DNA of 54,509 bases from [Mycobacterium] fortunisiensis. GTDB taxonomy: Bacteria; Actinomycetota; Actinomycetes; Mycobacteriales; Mycobacteriaceae. The DNA lies in assembly GCF_019050325.1 (NCBI RefSeq), contig NZ_VOMB01000008.1:1-54509 (forward strand), in the 5' to 3' direction. Below the pieces are notes generated by a model, which searched no databases, was not told the DNA's origin, and saw only the letters and a program-made list of their open reading frames with translations. This document shows positions 24,888 to 34,307 of the stretch, piece after piece; position 1 is the first letter of the stretch, and every line of letters starts with the position of its first letter. A program made the position numbers and the translations under genes.

Positions 24888-26447
24888 TCAGTTCACCTTC
24901 GTGAGTGTTGCCCGGATCTGGTGTTTCAAGACTTTCCCGGCGTCGTTCTTCGGCAGTGCATCCCAGATCTCCACCTGTTCGGGGGTTTTGAACCGGGCCA
25001 GCCCGTACCCGGCCAGTATCCGGCCCACCTCCGCCACGTCGGGACGCCTGCCGTCGGTCGTCACCAGCACCGCGCAGGCGCGTTCGCCGGTGCGGTCGTC
25101 GGGCAGGCCCACCACGGCCGCTTCGGTGATGCCGAGTTCACCGACCAGGAGGTCCTCGACTTCCTTCGGGGAGATGTTCTCGCCGTTGCGGATGATCAGG
25201 TCCTTGGCACGCCCGGTCACCTGCAGGTAGTCGCCGTCCACCCATCGACCCAGATCCCCGGTGCGGAAGAACCCGTTCTCGTCGAAGGATTTGGTCTCGT
25301 CCTCGGGATGCAGGTAGCCCAGCAGCATCTGTGGGCCGCGGGCGCGGATCTCACCGGACACCAGACGGACATCGGCGATGCCGGGTCGGCCGTCGGTCTC
25401 GGCGGCGTGGTCGACATCGCCGGCGGCCAGCGAGCCGACGGTGGTGACCGGCACTTCGGTGGAACCATAGACCCGGCTCACCACGGCCCGCTCGAAATAG
25501 TCGCAGGCCCGCCGGATCAGCGACGGGGGCACCGAGGCGCCACCACAGATGAACACCTTGAGGTCGGGCAGTCGGGTGCCGGCCTGCTCGGCGGCGGCCA
25601 GCAGCTGTTCGAGAAACGGTGTGGCCCCTGCCATGTGGGTGCATTTGTGACTGGTCATCAAGGCCACGCCCGCCTCGGCGTTCCACCGCTGCATCAGTAC
25701 CGCGGTGCTGCCCAGCAGCAGCGGACATTCGAACGCGTAGATGGAGCCGCCGATGTGGGCGATCGGCGAGGGCACCAGGAAGGTGTCGCCGGGGTCGACG
25801 TTCCAGTGCTCGCGCAACTGACGGATCAGGGCATGAATCGAATTGTGGCTGTGCAGCACACCTTTGGGGCGACCGGTGGTGCCCGAGGTGTACATGATCA
25901 TCCGGATGTCGTCGGGGTCGAGTACCGGCAGTTCCCGCTCCGGGGCCTGGCCCAACGAGTCGAAGGCGCGGTGCGGGCCTGGATCCCCGCGCAGCACCAC
26001 GACTTCCGGTGGGGCATCGAGTTGGTCGCAGACCCGGGCCAGCATTTCCGCGTAGTCGTGGTTACCGAACTGGGCGGGAATGAAGATCGCCCGGCTCTGT
26101 GCGTCGGTGAGGATGAAGCTCAGCTCCCGGTCTCGCAGTGACGGCAGGATCGGGTTCACCACCATGCCGGCCAGGGTGGCGCCCAGGTAGATGATCGCGG
26201 CCTCGTGCCAGTTGGGCAGCATGAACGACACCACGTTGCCCGGCGGCATCCACTCGGTCAGCCGGTGTGCCAGGGTGCGGGCCCGGGCGTGCAATTCGGC
26301 TGCCGTCAGGCTGATTTCGCCGTCAACCAGCAGAACCCGGTCCGGGGTGTCACGGGCGGCGTCGGCCAGGGCGTCGGCCAGGGTGGTCGGCACCCACAGC
26401 CCACGGGCGTAGGCGTCGGCGGTACGGGCTGGATCCTGTCGAACCAC
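24888..26447 (-). CDS. AMP-forming acyl-CoA ligase (FadD-type)
   Basis: The 519-aa enzyme has MYTSGTTGRPKGVLHSHNS, FFRTGDLGRWVDGDYLQ, GRAKDLIIRNGENISPKEVED and a C-terminal NDAGKVLKHQIR lysine segment. It is related to but clearly different from the ligase at 22626 (for example IRNGENISP here against ISGGSNIYP there), so the two probably act on different acids. GTG at 26447 lies five bases after the gntR stop and gives the family length; the frame stays open upstream into gntR. The ribosome binding site is weak, so translation may depend on coupling to gntR. Confidence 0.9.
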   Translation of the reverse strand: MVRQDPARTADAYARGLWVPTTLADALADAARDTPDRVLLVDGEISLTAAELHARARTLAHRLTEWMPPGNVVSFMLPNWHEAAIIYLGATLAGMVVNPILPSLRDRELSFILTDAQSRAIFIPAQFGNHDYAEMLARVCDQLDAPPEVVVLRGDPGPHRAFDSLGQAPERELPVLDPDDIRMIMYTSGTTGRPKGVLHSHNSIHALIRQLREHWNVDPGDTFLVPSPIAHIGGSIYAFECPLLLGSTAVLMQRWNAEAGVALMTSHKCTHMAGATPFLEQLLAAAEQAGTRLPDLKVFICGGASVPPSLIRRACDYFERAVVSRVYGSTEVPVTTVGSLAAGDVDHAAETDGRPGIADVRLVSGEIRARGPQMLLGYLHPEDETKSFDENGFFRTGDLGRWVDGDYLQVTGRAKDLIIRNGENISPKEVEDLLVGELGITEAAVVGLPDDRTGERACAVLVTTDGRRPDVAEVGRILAGYGLARFKTPEQVEIWDALPKNDAGKVLKHQIRATLTKVN

Positions 26448-26452
26448 GGCGT

Positions 26453-27190
26453 TCAGCCCTTGACCCGGCGCATGGTCATGGCGTGCCGGAACCGGTCCGA
26501 CGGATGCGTGTTGATGGTGACCTGGGCGACCTCCCCGTCGGAGGTGGTGTAGGTCCGCTGCATCTGCAGGGCGGCGCTGCCGGGTTCCACCTTCAGGGTG
26601 GCGGCCAGTTCCGGGGAGGCGACGATCGCGGAAATCTCTTGGTGCACCTCGACGATGCTCACCCCGAACAGGTCCTCGATCAGCGGGAAGATGGGGCCGG
26701 AGTGCCGGTGCAGCAGCCGGCCGACGGCGGCGAAGCTGCGGTTGATGTAGTACTCGGTGCGGCACACCGGCGCCGGCTCGTCCTCGGCCTGGCGGTAGCC
26801 GCGCACCGCCAGCCACTGCTCGCCGAGCGGGAGCCCGGTGCGCCGCGCCAGGTCCTCGTCGATGGTGACCATGGCATTGGACTCGATGGTGAACTGCGCA
26901 CCGGTGGCGAAGGCCAGCAGGTCGTTGATCGAAACCACGTCCTGGGCATAGGTATTGGTCGCCGCGCGCGGCGCCACCGTGGTCCCCGCGCGCGGCCGCG
27001 AGGTGACCAGGTTGTCGTCGCGGAGCCGCCGCAGTGCCTCACGCACGGTGTAGCGGCTGACCTCGAAGCGTTCGCACAGTTCGTGTTCGGTGGGCAGCTG
27101 CGAGCCCACCGGGTACACCCCGTCGACGATCTCCTTGCGCAGGGTGCGCGCCACCTGTAGGTAGCGGTGTTCGGCCGGGGTGATCGTCAT
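26453..27190 (-). CDS. GntR-family regulator with UTRA domain
   Basis: The 245-aa protein has the GntR winged-helix N-terminus (VARTLRKEIVDGVYPVGSQL, then ERFEVSRYTVREALRRLRD) and a C-terminal UTRA-type ligand domain with an RTEYYINRSF segment. HutC-type regulators of this form repress catabolic operons until a pathway metabolite binds. It lies inside the minus operon, four bases after the SMP-30-like gene. Palindromes in the shared divergent promoter region (28831 and 28927) are candidate operators. It is the only regulator in this catabolic module. Confidence 0.92.
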   Translation of the reverse strand: MTITPAEHRYLQVARTLRKEIVDGVYPVGSQLPTEHELCERFEVSRYTVREALRRLRDDNLVTSRPRAGTTVAPRAATNTYAQDVVSINDLLAFATGAQFTIESNAMVTIDEDLARRTGLPLGEQWLAVRGYRQAEDEPAPVCRTEYYINRSFAAVGRLLHRHSGPIFPLIEDLFGVSIVEVHQEISAIVASPELAATLKVEPGSAALQMQRTYTTSDGEVAQVTINTHPSDRFRHAMTMRRVKG

Positions 27191-27194
27191 ACCG

Positions 27195-28805
27195 TCAGCC
27201 TCTGCGCAGCGCCAGCACGCTGCCGTCGCCGTCGCCCGAGATGTAGAGGGTGCCATCGGCTCCCGCGGCGATGCCGGCGAACGGCCCCTGCGGGCCGGAG
27301 AACGGGGGCATGCCCTTGAGCGGCTTGGGGGTCACTCCGGGCGGCGGGCCGACCGGCAGTCCGGTGGCGATGACGGTGCGGGCCGCCGACGCGAACTCGT
27401 ACTCGAGAACTTCTTTGCTGCCCGAGTCGACGATGTACAGGGCGCCATCGCGGATGAGAAGGCCGTGCGGGGTGTGCAATCCGTCGACCACCGGTTCGGT
27501 TGCCCCGCCACGAACCCGGAGCACGGCGCCGGCCACCGAGACCAGCGGCGCCCCGTCGGGTCCGATCACCACACCGACCGGGGTGTCCAGGCCCGAGGCC
27601 AGCACGCTGACCGCACCGTCGCGCACCGACAGCAGCCGCCCGGCACCCTGTTCGACCACCAGCACCGATCCGTCGGGTGCCAGTGCCACGCCGTAGGGCT
27701 GGTCGATCCCGGCGGCGAGCACCTGGCTCACTTCGTCCGCCGAGCTTTCCGGGCCGCCCGGCCGGAATCGGGCCACGGTGTCGGCGGCGGTGGTGACGAT
27801 GAATTCGCCTGGGCCCGACGCGATCACCCCGCGCAGGAAGCCCGGGTAGCCGGGTGAGAACAGCATCGCGACGGTCTGCAGGGATCCGTCCGGGCCGACA
27901 CGGTAGAAGTAGGTGCCGTCGGCGACGTACAGGCTGCCGTCGGCGCCCACCGTGAGATCCAGCGGCCAGTTCAACCCGCCCGGCAGCAGCGCCTGCGCAC
28001 CGCCGCCGGACCGGATCTCGGTGATCTCCCCGGTGAAGTTGGAGACGAACAGCCGCCCGTCGACGAAGGTGCAGTTGTCCAGACCAGGGTTCAGCTGCGC
28101 CAACAGCGTCTGCTCGCCGTTACGCGGATCGATGCGCAGTACCTGGCCGCTGGCGACCTGGGTGGAGACGATGTGGCCGTCGGCGTCGAACTTGACCGAG
28201 TCCGGGACGCCCAGACCGGTGGCGACGACTTCCGGCTGCCCGCCGTCGGGATCGATACGCCAGATCTCATTCGCACCCATCACCGGGAAGTACAGCAACC
28301 CGTCCGGGCCGACCTCCATGGCATTGGGCGACGGGACGTTGTCCAGCAGGATGCGCGGGGCGCCGCCGGCGAGATCGAATTCCATCAGCCGGCCGCCTTC
28401 GCGGCATTCCCCGACGAAGAGCCGGCCCTGGTGGAAGGTGATGCCATTGGCCGAGGGCACATCGTCGCGCAGGACCCGGGCGGTGCCGTCGGCCGCGCGC
28501 ACGCTGACCCGGCCGTCCATCACCTCGGTGGCATAGAGATTGCCGTCGGCGTCGAACGCCACGTCGTCCGGAGCGACGATGTCCCCGCCCTTGGCGCTGA
28601 CGGTGTCCAGCCGGCCGGTTTCCGGATCCAGGGCGCTGATCTGGCTGCCGGTCACCTGCGCGATGTAGATGCGGCCGTCCGGACCGGTGCGCAGCCCGTT
28701 CGCGCCGAACAGCCGGCTCGGTGCGGTGACCTGCGTCAGCGTCCAGTTCCCGGCTGTCGTCGGGTTTGCGGTGTACCTGGCATCCGTTACCGATAGGGCG
28801 CTCAT
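27195..28805 (-). CDS. SMP-30/gluconolactonase-like beta-propeller protein
   Basis: The 536-aa protein is built from repeated blades such as GPDGRIYIAQ, DADGNLYATE, GPDGLLYFPV, GADGSLYVAD and GADGTLYISG, about eleven in total, which suggests two propeller units. This fits the SMP-30/virginiamycin-B-lyase-like superfamily, whose members hydrolyse lactones or cleave ring esters using bound metal. In a pathway with a Baeyer-Villiger enzyme, lactone hydrolysis would be a fitting role (inference). No signal peptide is seen. The ATG at 28805 is chosen; an earlier ATG overlaps the promoter palindrome. Confidence 0.8.
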   Translation of the reverse strand: MSALSVTDARYTANPTTAGNWTLTQVTAPSRLFGANGLRTGPDGRIYIAQVTGSQISALDPETGRLDTVSAKGGDIVAPDDVAFDADGNLYATEVMDGRVSVRAADGTARVLRDDVPSANGITFHQGRLFVGECREGGRLMEFDLAGGAPRILLDNVPSPNAMEVGPDGLLYFPVMGANEIWRIDPDGGQPEVVATGLGVPDSVKFDADGHIVSTQVASGQVLRIDPRNGEQTLLAQLNPGLDNCTFVDGRLFVSNFTGEITEIRSGGGAQALLPGGLNWPLDLTVGADGSLYVADGTYFYRVGPDGSLQTVAMLFSPGYPGFLRGVIASGPGEFIVTTAADTVARFRPGGPESSADEVSQVLAAGIDQPYGVALAPDGSVLVVEQGAGRLLSVRDGAVSVLASGLDTPVGVVIGPDGAPLVSVAGAVLRVRGGATEPVVDGLHTPHGLLIRDGALYIVDSGSKEVLEYEFASAARTVIATGLPVGPPPGVTPKPLKGMPPFSGPQGPFAGIAAGADGTLYISGDGDGSVLALRRG

Positions 28806-28830
28806 GACCTCGGACGTTAGCAACTCGCCG

Positions 28831-28938
28831 TAGTCCAGACAATAGTCAGCTGACACCGTAGATCGACCCTTGACGGGTGAATAAGTGCTGGGGAATAGTG
28901 TTCTCCAATATGAAGATCTCTATTTGTTGTCCGGACAA
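28831..28938. promoter_or_regulatory. Divergent promoter region with two related palindromes (candidate GntR operators)
   Basis: TTGTCCGGACAA (28927-28938) is a perfect 12-bp palindrome. TAGTCCAGACAA (28831-28842) matches it at 10 of 12 positions. The second site lies just past a TATTGT box for the minus operon. A plus-strand promoter may be TTGACG (28870-28875), 18 bases, AATAGT. Both operons could thus be controlled by the GntR protein. Confidence 0.5.
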
Positions 28939-28967
28939 TTAAGTCAATCAGTCGGCAAGGGTTGCGC

Positions 28968-29813
28968 ATGGACAGTTCTCTGAACTTGGACGGCCGCGTC
29001 GTCGTGGTGTCGGGTGCCGGCGGCGGCGGGATCGGCACCACCGTCACGCGGATGGTGGCCGAGGCCGGGGCCACCGTGGTGGCGGTCAGTCGATCGCAGG
29101 AGAACCTCGACACCCATGTCGCGCCGCTGGCCGACAAGGGCCTGAACGTGGTGACCGTGGCGGCCGACGCGGCCACCGATGACGGCATCGCCACCGTGCT
29201 CGACGCGGCGCGGGGCGCTGACGGTGTGCTGTACGGACTCGTCAATGTCGCGGGTGGCGCCGCACCGTCCACCTGGATGCCCGTCACCCGGGTGTCACGG
29301 GCCGACTGGCGCGAATTGTTCACCGCGAACCTGGAAACCATGTTCTTCATGAGTCAGGCCGTCGCGAAAGAGATCCGGTCGCAGGGCAATCCCGGTTCGA
29401 TCGTGTCGGTGTCCTCGATCAGCGGGATGAACAGCGCGCCCTACCACGTCGCCTACGGCACGGCGAAGGCCGCGATCGTCGCGGCGACCAGGACGATGGC
29501 CACAGAACTTGCCCCAGAAGGCATCCGGGTCAACGCCGTGGCCCCCGGGGTCACCGAAACCGCCGCCTCGGCCACGTACGTCGACGCCGACCCCGAGCGT
29601 GACCAACGGGCGATCGCAATGGGTCGGCGCGGGACACCGGAGGAGCAGGCCGGGGCCATCCTGTTTCTGCTCTCCGACCTGTCGGCCTACATCACCGGCC
29701 AGACCATCCTGGTCGACGGCGGGCTCAACCTGCGCTGGACCCATCTCGGCGGCGACAACACCTCGTTGTTCCTCAAAGACGAATCCTTCCGCGAAGCCAT
29801 CAGGAGGAGCTAA
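28968..29813 (+). CDS. Short-chain dehydrogenase/reductase
   Basis: The 281-aa SDR has a Gly-rich cofactor loop SGAGGGGIGTTVTRM, NVAGG, SSISGMN with the catalytic Ser, and YGTAKAA (YxxxK), ending with GQTILVDGGLNLRW and a tail of about 25 residues. ATG at 28968 follows AAGGG by seven bases. It is the first gene of the plus-strand catabolic operon, and its stop overlaps the Rieske ATG (TAATG). The likely role is oxidation of a hydroxylated substrate to the ketone used by a later Baeyer-Villiger step. Confidence 0.92.
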   Translation: MDSSLNLDGRVVVVSGAGGGGIGTTVTRMVAEAGATVVAVSRSQENLDTHVAPLADKGLNVVTVAADAATDDGIATVLDAARGADGVLYGLVNVAGGAAPSTWMPVTRVSRADWRELFTANLETMFFMSQAVAKEIRSQGNPGSIVSVSSISGMNSAPYHVAYGTAKAAIVAATRTMATELAPEGIRVNAVAPGVTETAASATYVDADPERDQRAIAMGRRGTPEEQAGAILFLLSDLSAYITGQTILVDGGLNLRWTHLGGDNTSLFLKDESFREAIRRS

Positions 29814-31228
29814 TGGCCCATACCGAAACCGATCTCGACGCCGCGATGGAAGTCGACGCGGAACCGGACGGCTCGACCGGCGAGATCGCCGAGGACCTGT
29901 CCCAGCCGATGACCATCCCGGTCGAGGCCTACATCTCGGAGGACTACGCTCGCGCTGAACGGGATCGGCTGTGGCGCAAAGTATGGCAGCAGGTCGGCCG
30001 GGTCGAGGAGATCCCCGAGGTCGGCAACTACCTGACGTACGACATCCTCGACGACTCAATCATCGTCGTACGAACCGGCCCGGATACCTTTGCCGCGCAC
30101 CACAACGTCTGCATGCACCGCGGCCGCAAACTCATCGACAACCCCGAAGGCGCCAAGAATGCCACCGGCCGGGCGCGGAAGTCGTTCGTGTGCGGATTCC
30201 ACGGCTGGACCTACGGTCTGGACGGCGCCTGCACCCACATCCGGGAGCAGGACGACTGGCAGGGCACACTCACCCCGCGCAACACCCATCTGGCTCCCGT
30301 GCAGGTGGACACCTGGGGCGGGTGGCTGTTCATCAACATGGATCCGCACTGCGAGTCGTTGGCCGACTATCTGCACCCGGCGGCCAAGATCCTCGACCCG
30401 TTCGGGTTGGAGAACATGCGCTACAAGTGGCGCAAATGGTTGTACTTCGACTGCAACTGGAAGGTCGCGCTGGAGGCCTTCAACGAGACCTACCACGTGT
30501 TCACCACCCACCCCGAGTTCAACCAATTCGGCGAGTTCAAGGGCTGGGCGAAGGCGCAGGGCAAGCACAGCAACATCGGCTACGACGCGCCCAAAGGCCT
30601 GGACGAGACCAAGTCCAAGATCCGGCTGGGCAACGGCGATCCGCGCATCTCCACCGCCGAGATGCAGGTCTACACCATGGAAGAGACCAACGCGACCACC
30701 ACGCAAACACTGGTCAACGCCGCCAAGCGCCTGGTCGACGAACTGCCCGAGGGCACGCCCGCCGACGAGGTGCTGCAGCACTGGCTGGCCTCGGCCCGTC
30801 GCGACGACGAGGCCCGTGGCGTGGTCTGGCCCGTCATCCCGCCGGACATCCTCGGGCAGAGCGGTACGGCCTGGCAGATCTTCCCGAACTTCCAAGTGGG
30901 GCAGGGCCTGACCAGCGCGCTGTGCTACGGCGCCCGGCCCGATCCGAGTTACAACCCGGACAAGTGCATCTTCGAGGTCGCGGTCTTCGAGCTGTACCCG
31001 AAAGGTGAAGAGCCGCAGACCGAATGGGCCTACACCCCGAAGGACTCACCGAACTGGCTGTCGGTGCTGCCACAGGACTTCTCGAATATGGCGGCGGTGC
31101 AGCAGGGCATGAAGTCGGCCGGGTTCCCCGGAACAATGCCCAACCCCTACCGCGAACGCAGCACGGTCAACCTGCACCACCAACTTTCCAAGTACATGGG
31201 CACCGGAGAGCCCCGAGACATCCAGTGA
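29813..31228 (+). CDS. Rieske-type ring-hydroxylating oxygenase, alpha subunit
   Basis: The 471-aa protein has Rieske cluster ligands C100-M-H102 and C127-G-F-H130, then the mononuclear iron region FNETYHVFTTHPEF with His228 and His233. These are the defining parts of a terminal oxygenase alpha subunit, which uses O2 and electrons from a ferredoxin or reductase to hydroxylate or dealkylate a ring or side chain. No beta subunit, ferredoxin or reductase gene is present in the window, so it is probably a homotrimer served by shared redox partners. AGGAGG lies just upstream and its ATG overlaps the SDR stop. Confidence 0.94.
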   Translation: MAHTETDLDAAMEVDAEPDGSTGEIAEDLSQPMTIPVEAYISEDYARAERDRLWRKVWQQVGRVEEIPEVGNYLTYDILDDSIIVVRTGPDTFAAHHNVCMHRGRKLIDNPEGAKNATGRARKSFVCGFHGWTYGLDGACTHIREQDDWQGTLTPRNTHLAPVQVDTWGGWLFINMDPHCESLADYLHPAAKILDPFGLENMRYKWRKWLYFDCNWKVALEAFNETYHVFTTHPEFNQFGEFKGWAKAQGKHSNIGYDAPKGLDETKSKIRLGNGDPRISTAEMQVYTMEETNATTTQTLVNAAKRLVDELPEGTPADEVLQHWLASARRDDEARGVVWPVIPPDILGQSGTAWQIFPNFQVGQGLTSALCYGARPDPSYNPDKCIFEVAVFELYPKGEEPQTEWAYTPKDSPNWLSVLPQDFSNMAAVQQGMKSAGFPGTMPNPYRERSTVNLHHQLSKYMGTGEPRDIQ

Positions 31229-31275
31229 TTTGTGCACATCCACCGGCGCCCACCGCCGCTGAACGTGCACAAATC
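31227..31275 (+). repeat. 11-bp perfect inverted repeat between the Rieske and LLM genes
   Basis: GATTTGTGCAC (31227-31237) and GTGCACAAATC (31265-31275) flank a 27-base GC-rich loop, starting on the Rieske stop codon and ending 18 bases before the next ATG. It may be an intergenic mRNA hairpin that sets relative expression. No T-tract follows, so it is not a clear terminator. Confidence 0.6.
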
Positions 31276-31293
31276 GCCGAGTAAGGAGACAAC

Positions 31294-32466
31294 ATGAAGG
31301 TCAATTTGGGTACCGGAGCGCAGAACTCCCAGGACTGGGAGCGCGTGCTGGCCGGTGACTTCAGCACCCCGCCCGCCACCCCGGACTACAAATGCGTGCA
31401 GGCCGCGCTGGCGCTGGGCGATCTCGCCGAGCCGCTGGGCTTCGACGGGATCTGGTTCCCCGAGCACCACGGCACGCCATACGGCATGACGCCCAACCCG
31501 ATTCAGGCCCTGACCTATTTCGCCGGGCGCACCGAACGGGTCAGCCTGGGCACCTTCGTCGCGGTGGTGCCGTGGTGGAACCCGATCCGGCTGGCCACCC
31601 AGATCGCCTACCTCGACATCGTCTCCAACGGCCGCTACACCACGATCGGTCTGGGCCGTGGCGTGTCCAAGGGCGAGTTCGCCGCCGTCGGGGTGCCGCG
31701 TGAGGAGAGCCGCGACCGGTTCAACGAGACGCTGGACATCCTCAAGCTGGCGTTCTCCGGCGAGCGGTTCTCCTACGAGGGCAAGATCTTCAGCTTCCCG
31801 GAGATGTCGCTGCGGCCCGAGCCGATCAGCACCGACCTGTTCGACCGGATCTACAGCTCGTCCTCGACGGCGGAATCGCTGGAGATCCTGTCCCGGCGCG
31901 GCATGGTCCCGCTGTTCGTGGGCAACAAGCCGATCACCGATGCGGGCGAAGAGGTGCGCAAGGTGAACACCTTCCGTGCCGAGGAAGGCCTTGGGCCGTG
32001 TCAGCCCAAGAACGTGATGTTCATGTACTGCGTCAAGGACGAAGACGAGGTCGCCAAGACCGAGGAATGGATCTGGACGGCCAACCGCGACGTCAACGTG
32101 CACTACGGCTTCGCCGACGCGTCGAACTTCAAGGGCGTCAAGGGGTACGAGGCCTACGCCGCTCGTGAGGCCAGCGCCACCGCGGTGCTGGCGTCGGAGG
32201 TCGGCAACCAGAAGAAGGGCGGCCCGCCCGGATACCACGCCTCCAACCTGTTGATCGGCACGCCGGAAACGGTGTTCGAGAAGCTGAAGGCCGCGCAGGA
32301 GGCGTGCTCGTTCTGCGAGGTCACCATCGTCCCGCAGTTCGGCACCATGCCCTACGAGTTGGCGATGGAGTCCACCAAACTGTTCGCCGCCGAGGTGCTG
32401 CCCGCGGTGCACGACATGCCCGCCCCGCTGCACCCCGCGGCGCTGCCGGAAAAGGCCAACGCATGA
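31294..32466 (+). CDS. Luciferase-like (LLM) flavin-dependent monooxygenase
   Basis: The 390-aa protein has the LLM TIM-barrel features LAEPLGFDGIWFPEHHGT near the N-terminus, TERVSLGTFVAVVPWWNPIR, and GLGRGVSKGEF. These enzymes use FMNH2 or F420 and O2 to oxidise substrates; type II Baeyer-Villiger enzymes and alkane or sulfonate monooxygenases belong here. AAGGAG precedes the ATG by seven bases. It is followed, with an ATGA overlap, by a flavoprotein Baeyer-Villiger-type enzyme. No flavin reductase is encoded nearby. F420 use, common in mycobacteria, is possible. Confidence 0.92.
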   Translation: MKVNLGTGAQNSQDWERVLAGDFSTPPATPDYKCVQAALALGDLAEPLGFDGIWFPEHHGTPYGMTPNPIQALTYFAGRTERVSLGTFVAVVPWWNPIRLATQIAYLDIVSNGRYTTIGLGRGVSKGEFAAVGVPREESRDRFNETLDILKLAFSGERFSYEGKIFSFPEMSLRPEPISTDLFDRIYSSSSTAESLEILSRRGMVPLFVGNKPITDAGEEVRKVNTFRAEEGLGPCQPKNVMFMYCVKDEDEVAKTEEWIWTANRDVNVHYGFADASNFKGVKGYEAYAAREASATAVLASEVGNQKKGGPPGYHASNLLIGTPETVFEKLKAAQEACSFCEVTIVPQFGTMPYELAMESTKLFAAEVLPAVHDMPAPLHPAALPEKANA

Positions 32467-34307
32467 CGGAAACAACTTGTGGTCCCACCGACACCCCGGC
32501 CGACATCGACATCGACGCCATCCGGGAGAAGTACGCGGCCGAGCGGGCCAAGCGGATCCGGCCCGAGGGCGCCGACCAGTATTTGGAGCTGGAAGGCGAT
32601 TTCGCCGAGTTCTACGAGGTCGACCCGTACACCACGGTGACCGAACGGGATCCGATCACTGAGGACTCCGACGTCGTCATCCTCGGTGGCGGTTTCGCCG
32701 GCCTGCTGGCCGGGGCCTACCTGAAGAAGGCCGGTGTCGAGGGCATCCGGGTCATCGAGATGGCCGGCGACTTCGGCGGGGTGTGGTACTGGAACCGGTT
32801 CCCCGGAATCCAGTGCGACAACGACGCCTACTGCTACATTCCGCTGCTCGAAGAGCTCGACTTCATGCCGAGCAAGAAGTTCGCCGACGGCGCCGAGATC
32901 TTGCAGCATTGCCGCAACATCGGCAAGCATTTCGGGTTGTATGACGGTGCGCTGTTCTCCACCCAGGTGCGTGAACTGCGTTGGGACGACGCCTCGCAGC
33001 GCTGGCAGATCAGCACCGACCGGGGTGACGAGATCCGGGCCCGCTTCGTGGTGATGGCCCAAGGCTCCTACAACCGACCCAAGCTGCCGGGTGTCCCCGG
33101 CATCAAGGACTTCGCCGGACACGTGTTCCACTCGGCGCGTTGGGATTACGACTACACCGGCGGGAATGCCGACGGCAACCTGGACAAGCTGGCCGACAAG
33201 CGGGTCGCCCTCGTCGGGACCGGTGCCACCGGCATCCAACTCGTCCCGCATCTCGGCCGGGACGCCCAGGAGCTGTTCGTTTTCCAGCGCACACCCTCGT
33301 CGGTCGACGCGCGCACCAACCCATCCACCGATCCGGCTTGGGCGGCCTCGCTGCAACCGGGGTGGCAGGAAGAGCGCAAACGCAACTTCCACAATTGGTC
33401 GCCGTTCGTCGGGGTGGTGTTCGGCGAACCGGACCTGGTGTGCGACTTCTGGACCGAGCTCGGACGCAACCTGACCGCCCGGATCGCGGCCACGCCGAAC
33501 CCCGCAGAAGTGACGATCGAGCAGATCATGGCGTTCCGGGAAGAGGAAGATTTCAAGATCATGGAGCGGCTGCGGCGGCACGTCGCCGAGGTCGTCGAGG
33601 ATCCGGTGACCGCCGAGGCGCTGAAGCCCTACTACCGGTTCATGTGTAAGCGGCCGACGTCCAGTGAGCACTATCTGGCTACGTTCAACCGGCCCAACGT
33701 GACACTGGTCGACGTGTCGGAGTCCAAGGGTGTGGAGCGGCTGACGGAGAAGGGGATCGTCGCCAACGGCGTTGAGTACGAGGTCGATTGCGTGATCTTC
33801 GCGAGCGGCTTCGAGATCTCCACCGAGATCAGCCGCCGGTTCGCGATCGACCGGATCGTGGGCCGCGACGGAGTGTCGCTGTTCGACCACTGGCAGAACG
33901 ACTACAAGACCCTGCACGGGATGACCAGCCGCGGATTCCCCAACCAGTTCTTCATGGGATTCATCCAGGGTGGCGTCTCGGCCAACACCACCGCGATGTT
34001 TGAACAGCAGGCCCGCCACATCGCCTACATCATCGCCGAGGCGCAGAACCGCGGCGCCACCACGGTCGAACCCAGCCAGCAGGGTCAGGACGCCTGGGTG
34101 GCGACGGTCCGCGAACTGGCGATCGACAACTCGGCGTTCGAATTGTCCTGCACTCCGGGCTATTACAACAACGAGGGCCGTGGCGGTGCGGAGCGCAACG
34201 GCGCGTTCCTGGGTGATTTCTACTCGCCGGGGTTCTACGCCTTCGACGAGTTGATCGAACAGTGGCGGGCCAAGGGCGATCTCGACGGATTGGAGCTCAC
34301 CACATGA
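32463..34307 (+). CDS. Baeyer-Villiger-type flavin monooxygenase
   Basis: The 614-aa protein has two Rossmann loops, LGGGFAG (75-80) for FAD and VGTGATG (252-257) for NADPH, with the Baeyer-Villiger fingerprint FxGxxxHxxxW as FAGHVFHSARW (217-227) between them. The N-terminal extension of about 65 residues and total length fit the larger BVMOs that act on cyclic or long ketones, including steroid and cyclododecanone types. It would convert a ketone into an ester or lactone. It has ATGA overlaps on both sides, linking it to the LLM and TauD-like genes. Confidence 0.94.
   Translation: MTETTCGPTDTPADIDIDAIREKYAAERAKRIRPEGADQYLELEGDFAEFYEVDPYTTVTERDPITEDSDVVILGGGFAGLLAGAYLKKAGVEGIRVIEMAGDFGGVWYWNRFPGIQCDNDAYCYIPLLEELDFMPSKKFADGAEILQHCRNIGKHFGLYDGALFSTQVRELRWDDASQRWQISTDRGDEIRARFVVMAQGSYNRPKLPGVPGIKDFAGHVFHSARWDYDYTGGNADGNLDKLADKRVALVGTGATGIQLVPHLGRDAQELFVFQRTPSSVDARTNPSTDPAWAASLQPGWQEERKRNFHNWSPFVGVVFGEPDLVCDFWTELGRNLTARIAATPNPAEVTIEQIMAFREEEDFKIMERLRRHVAEVVEDPVTAEALKPYYRFMCKRPTSSEHYLATFNRPNVTLVDVSESKGVERLTEKGIVANGVEYEVDCVIFASGFEISTEISRRFAIDRIVGRDGVSLFDHWQNDYKTLHGMTSRGFPNQFFMGFIQGGVSANTTAMFEQQARHIAYIIAEAQNRGATTVEPSQQGQDAWVATVRELAIDNSAFELSCTPGYYNNEGRGGAERNGAFLGDFYSPGFYAFDELIEQWRAKGDLDGLELTT

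Noticed and set aside
32352..34019. A 555-codon minus-strand frame opposite the Baeyer-Villiger gene
   Set aside because: It has no motifs and mirrors codon positions of the clear BVMO gene.
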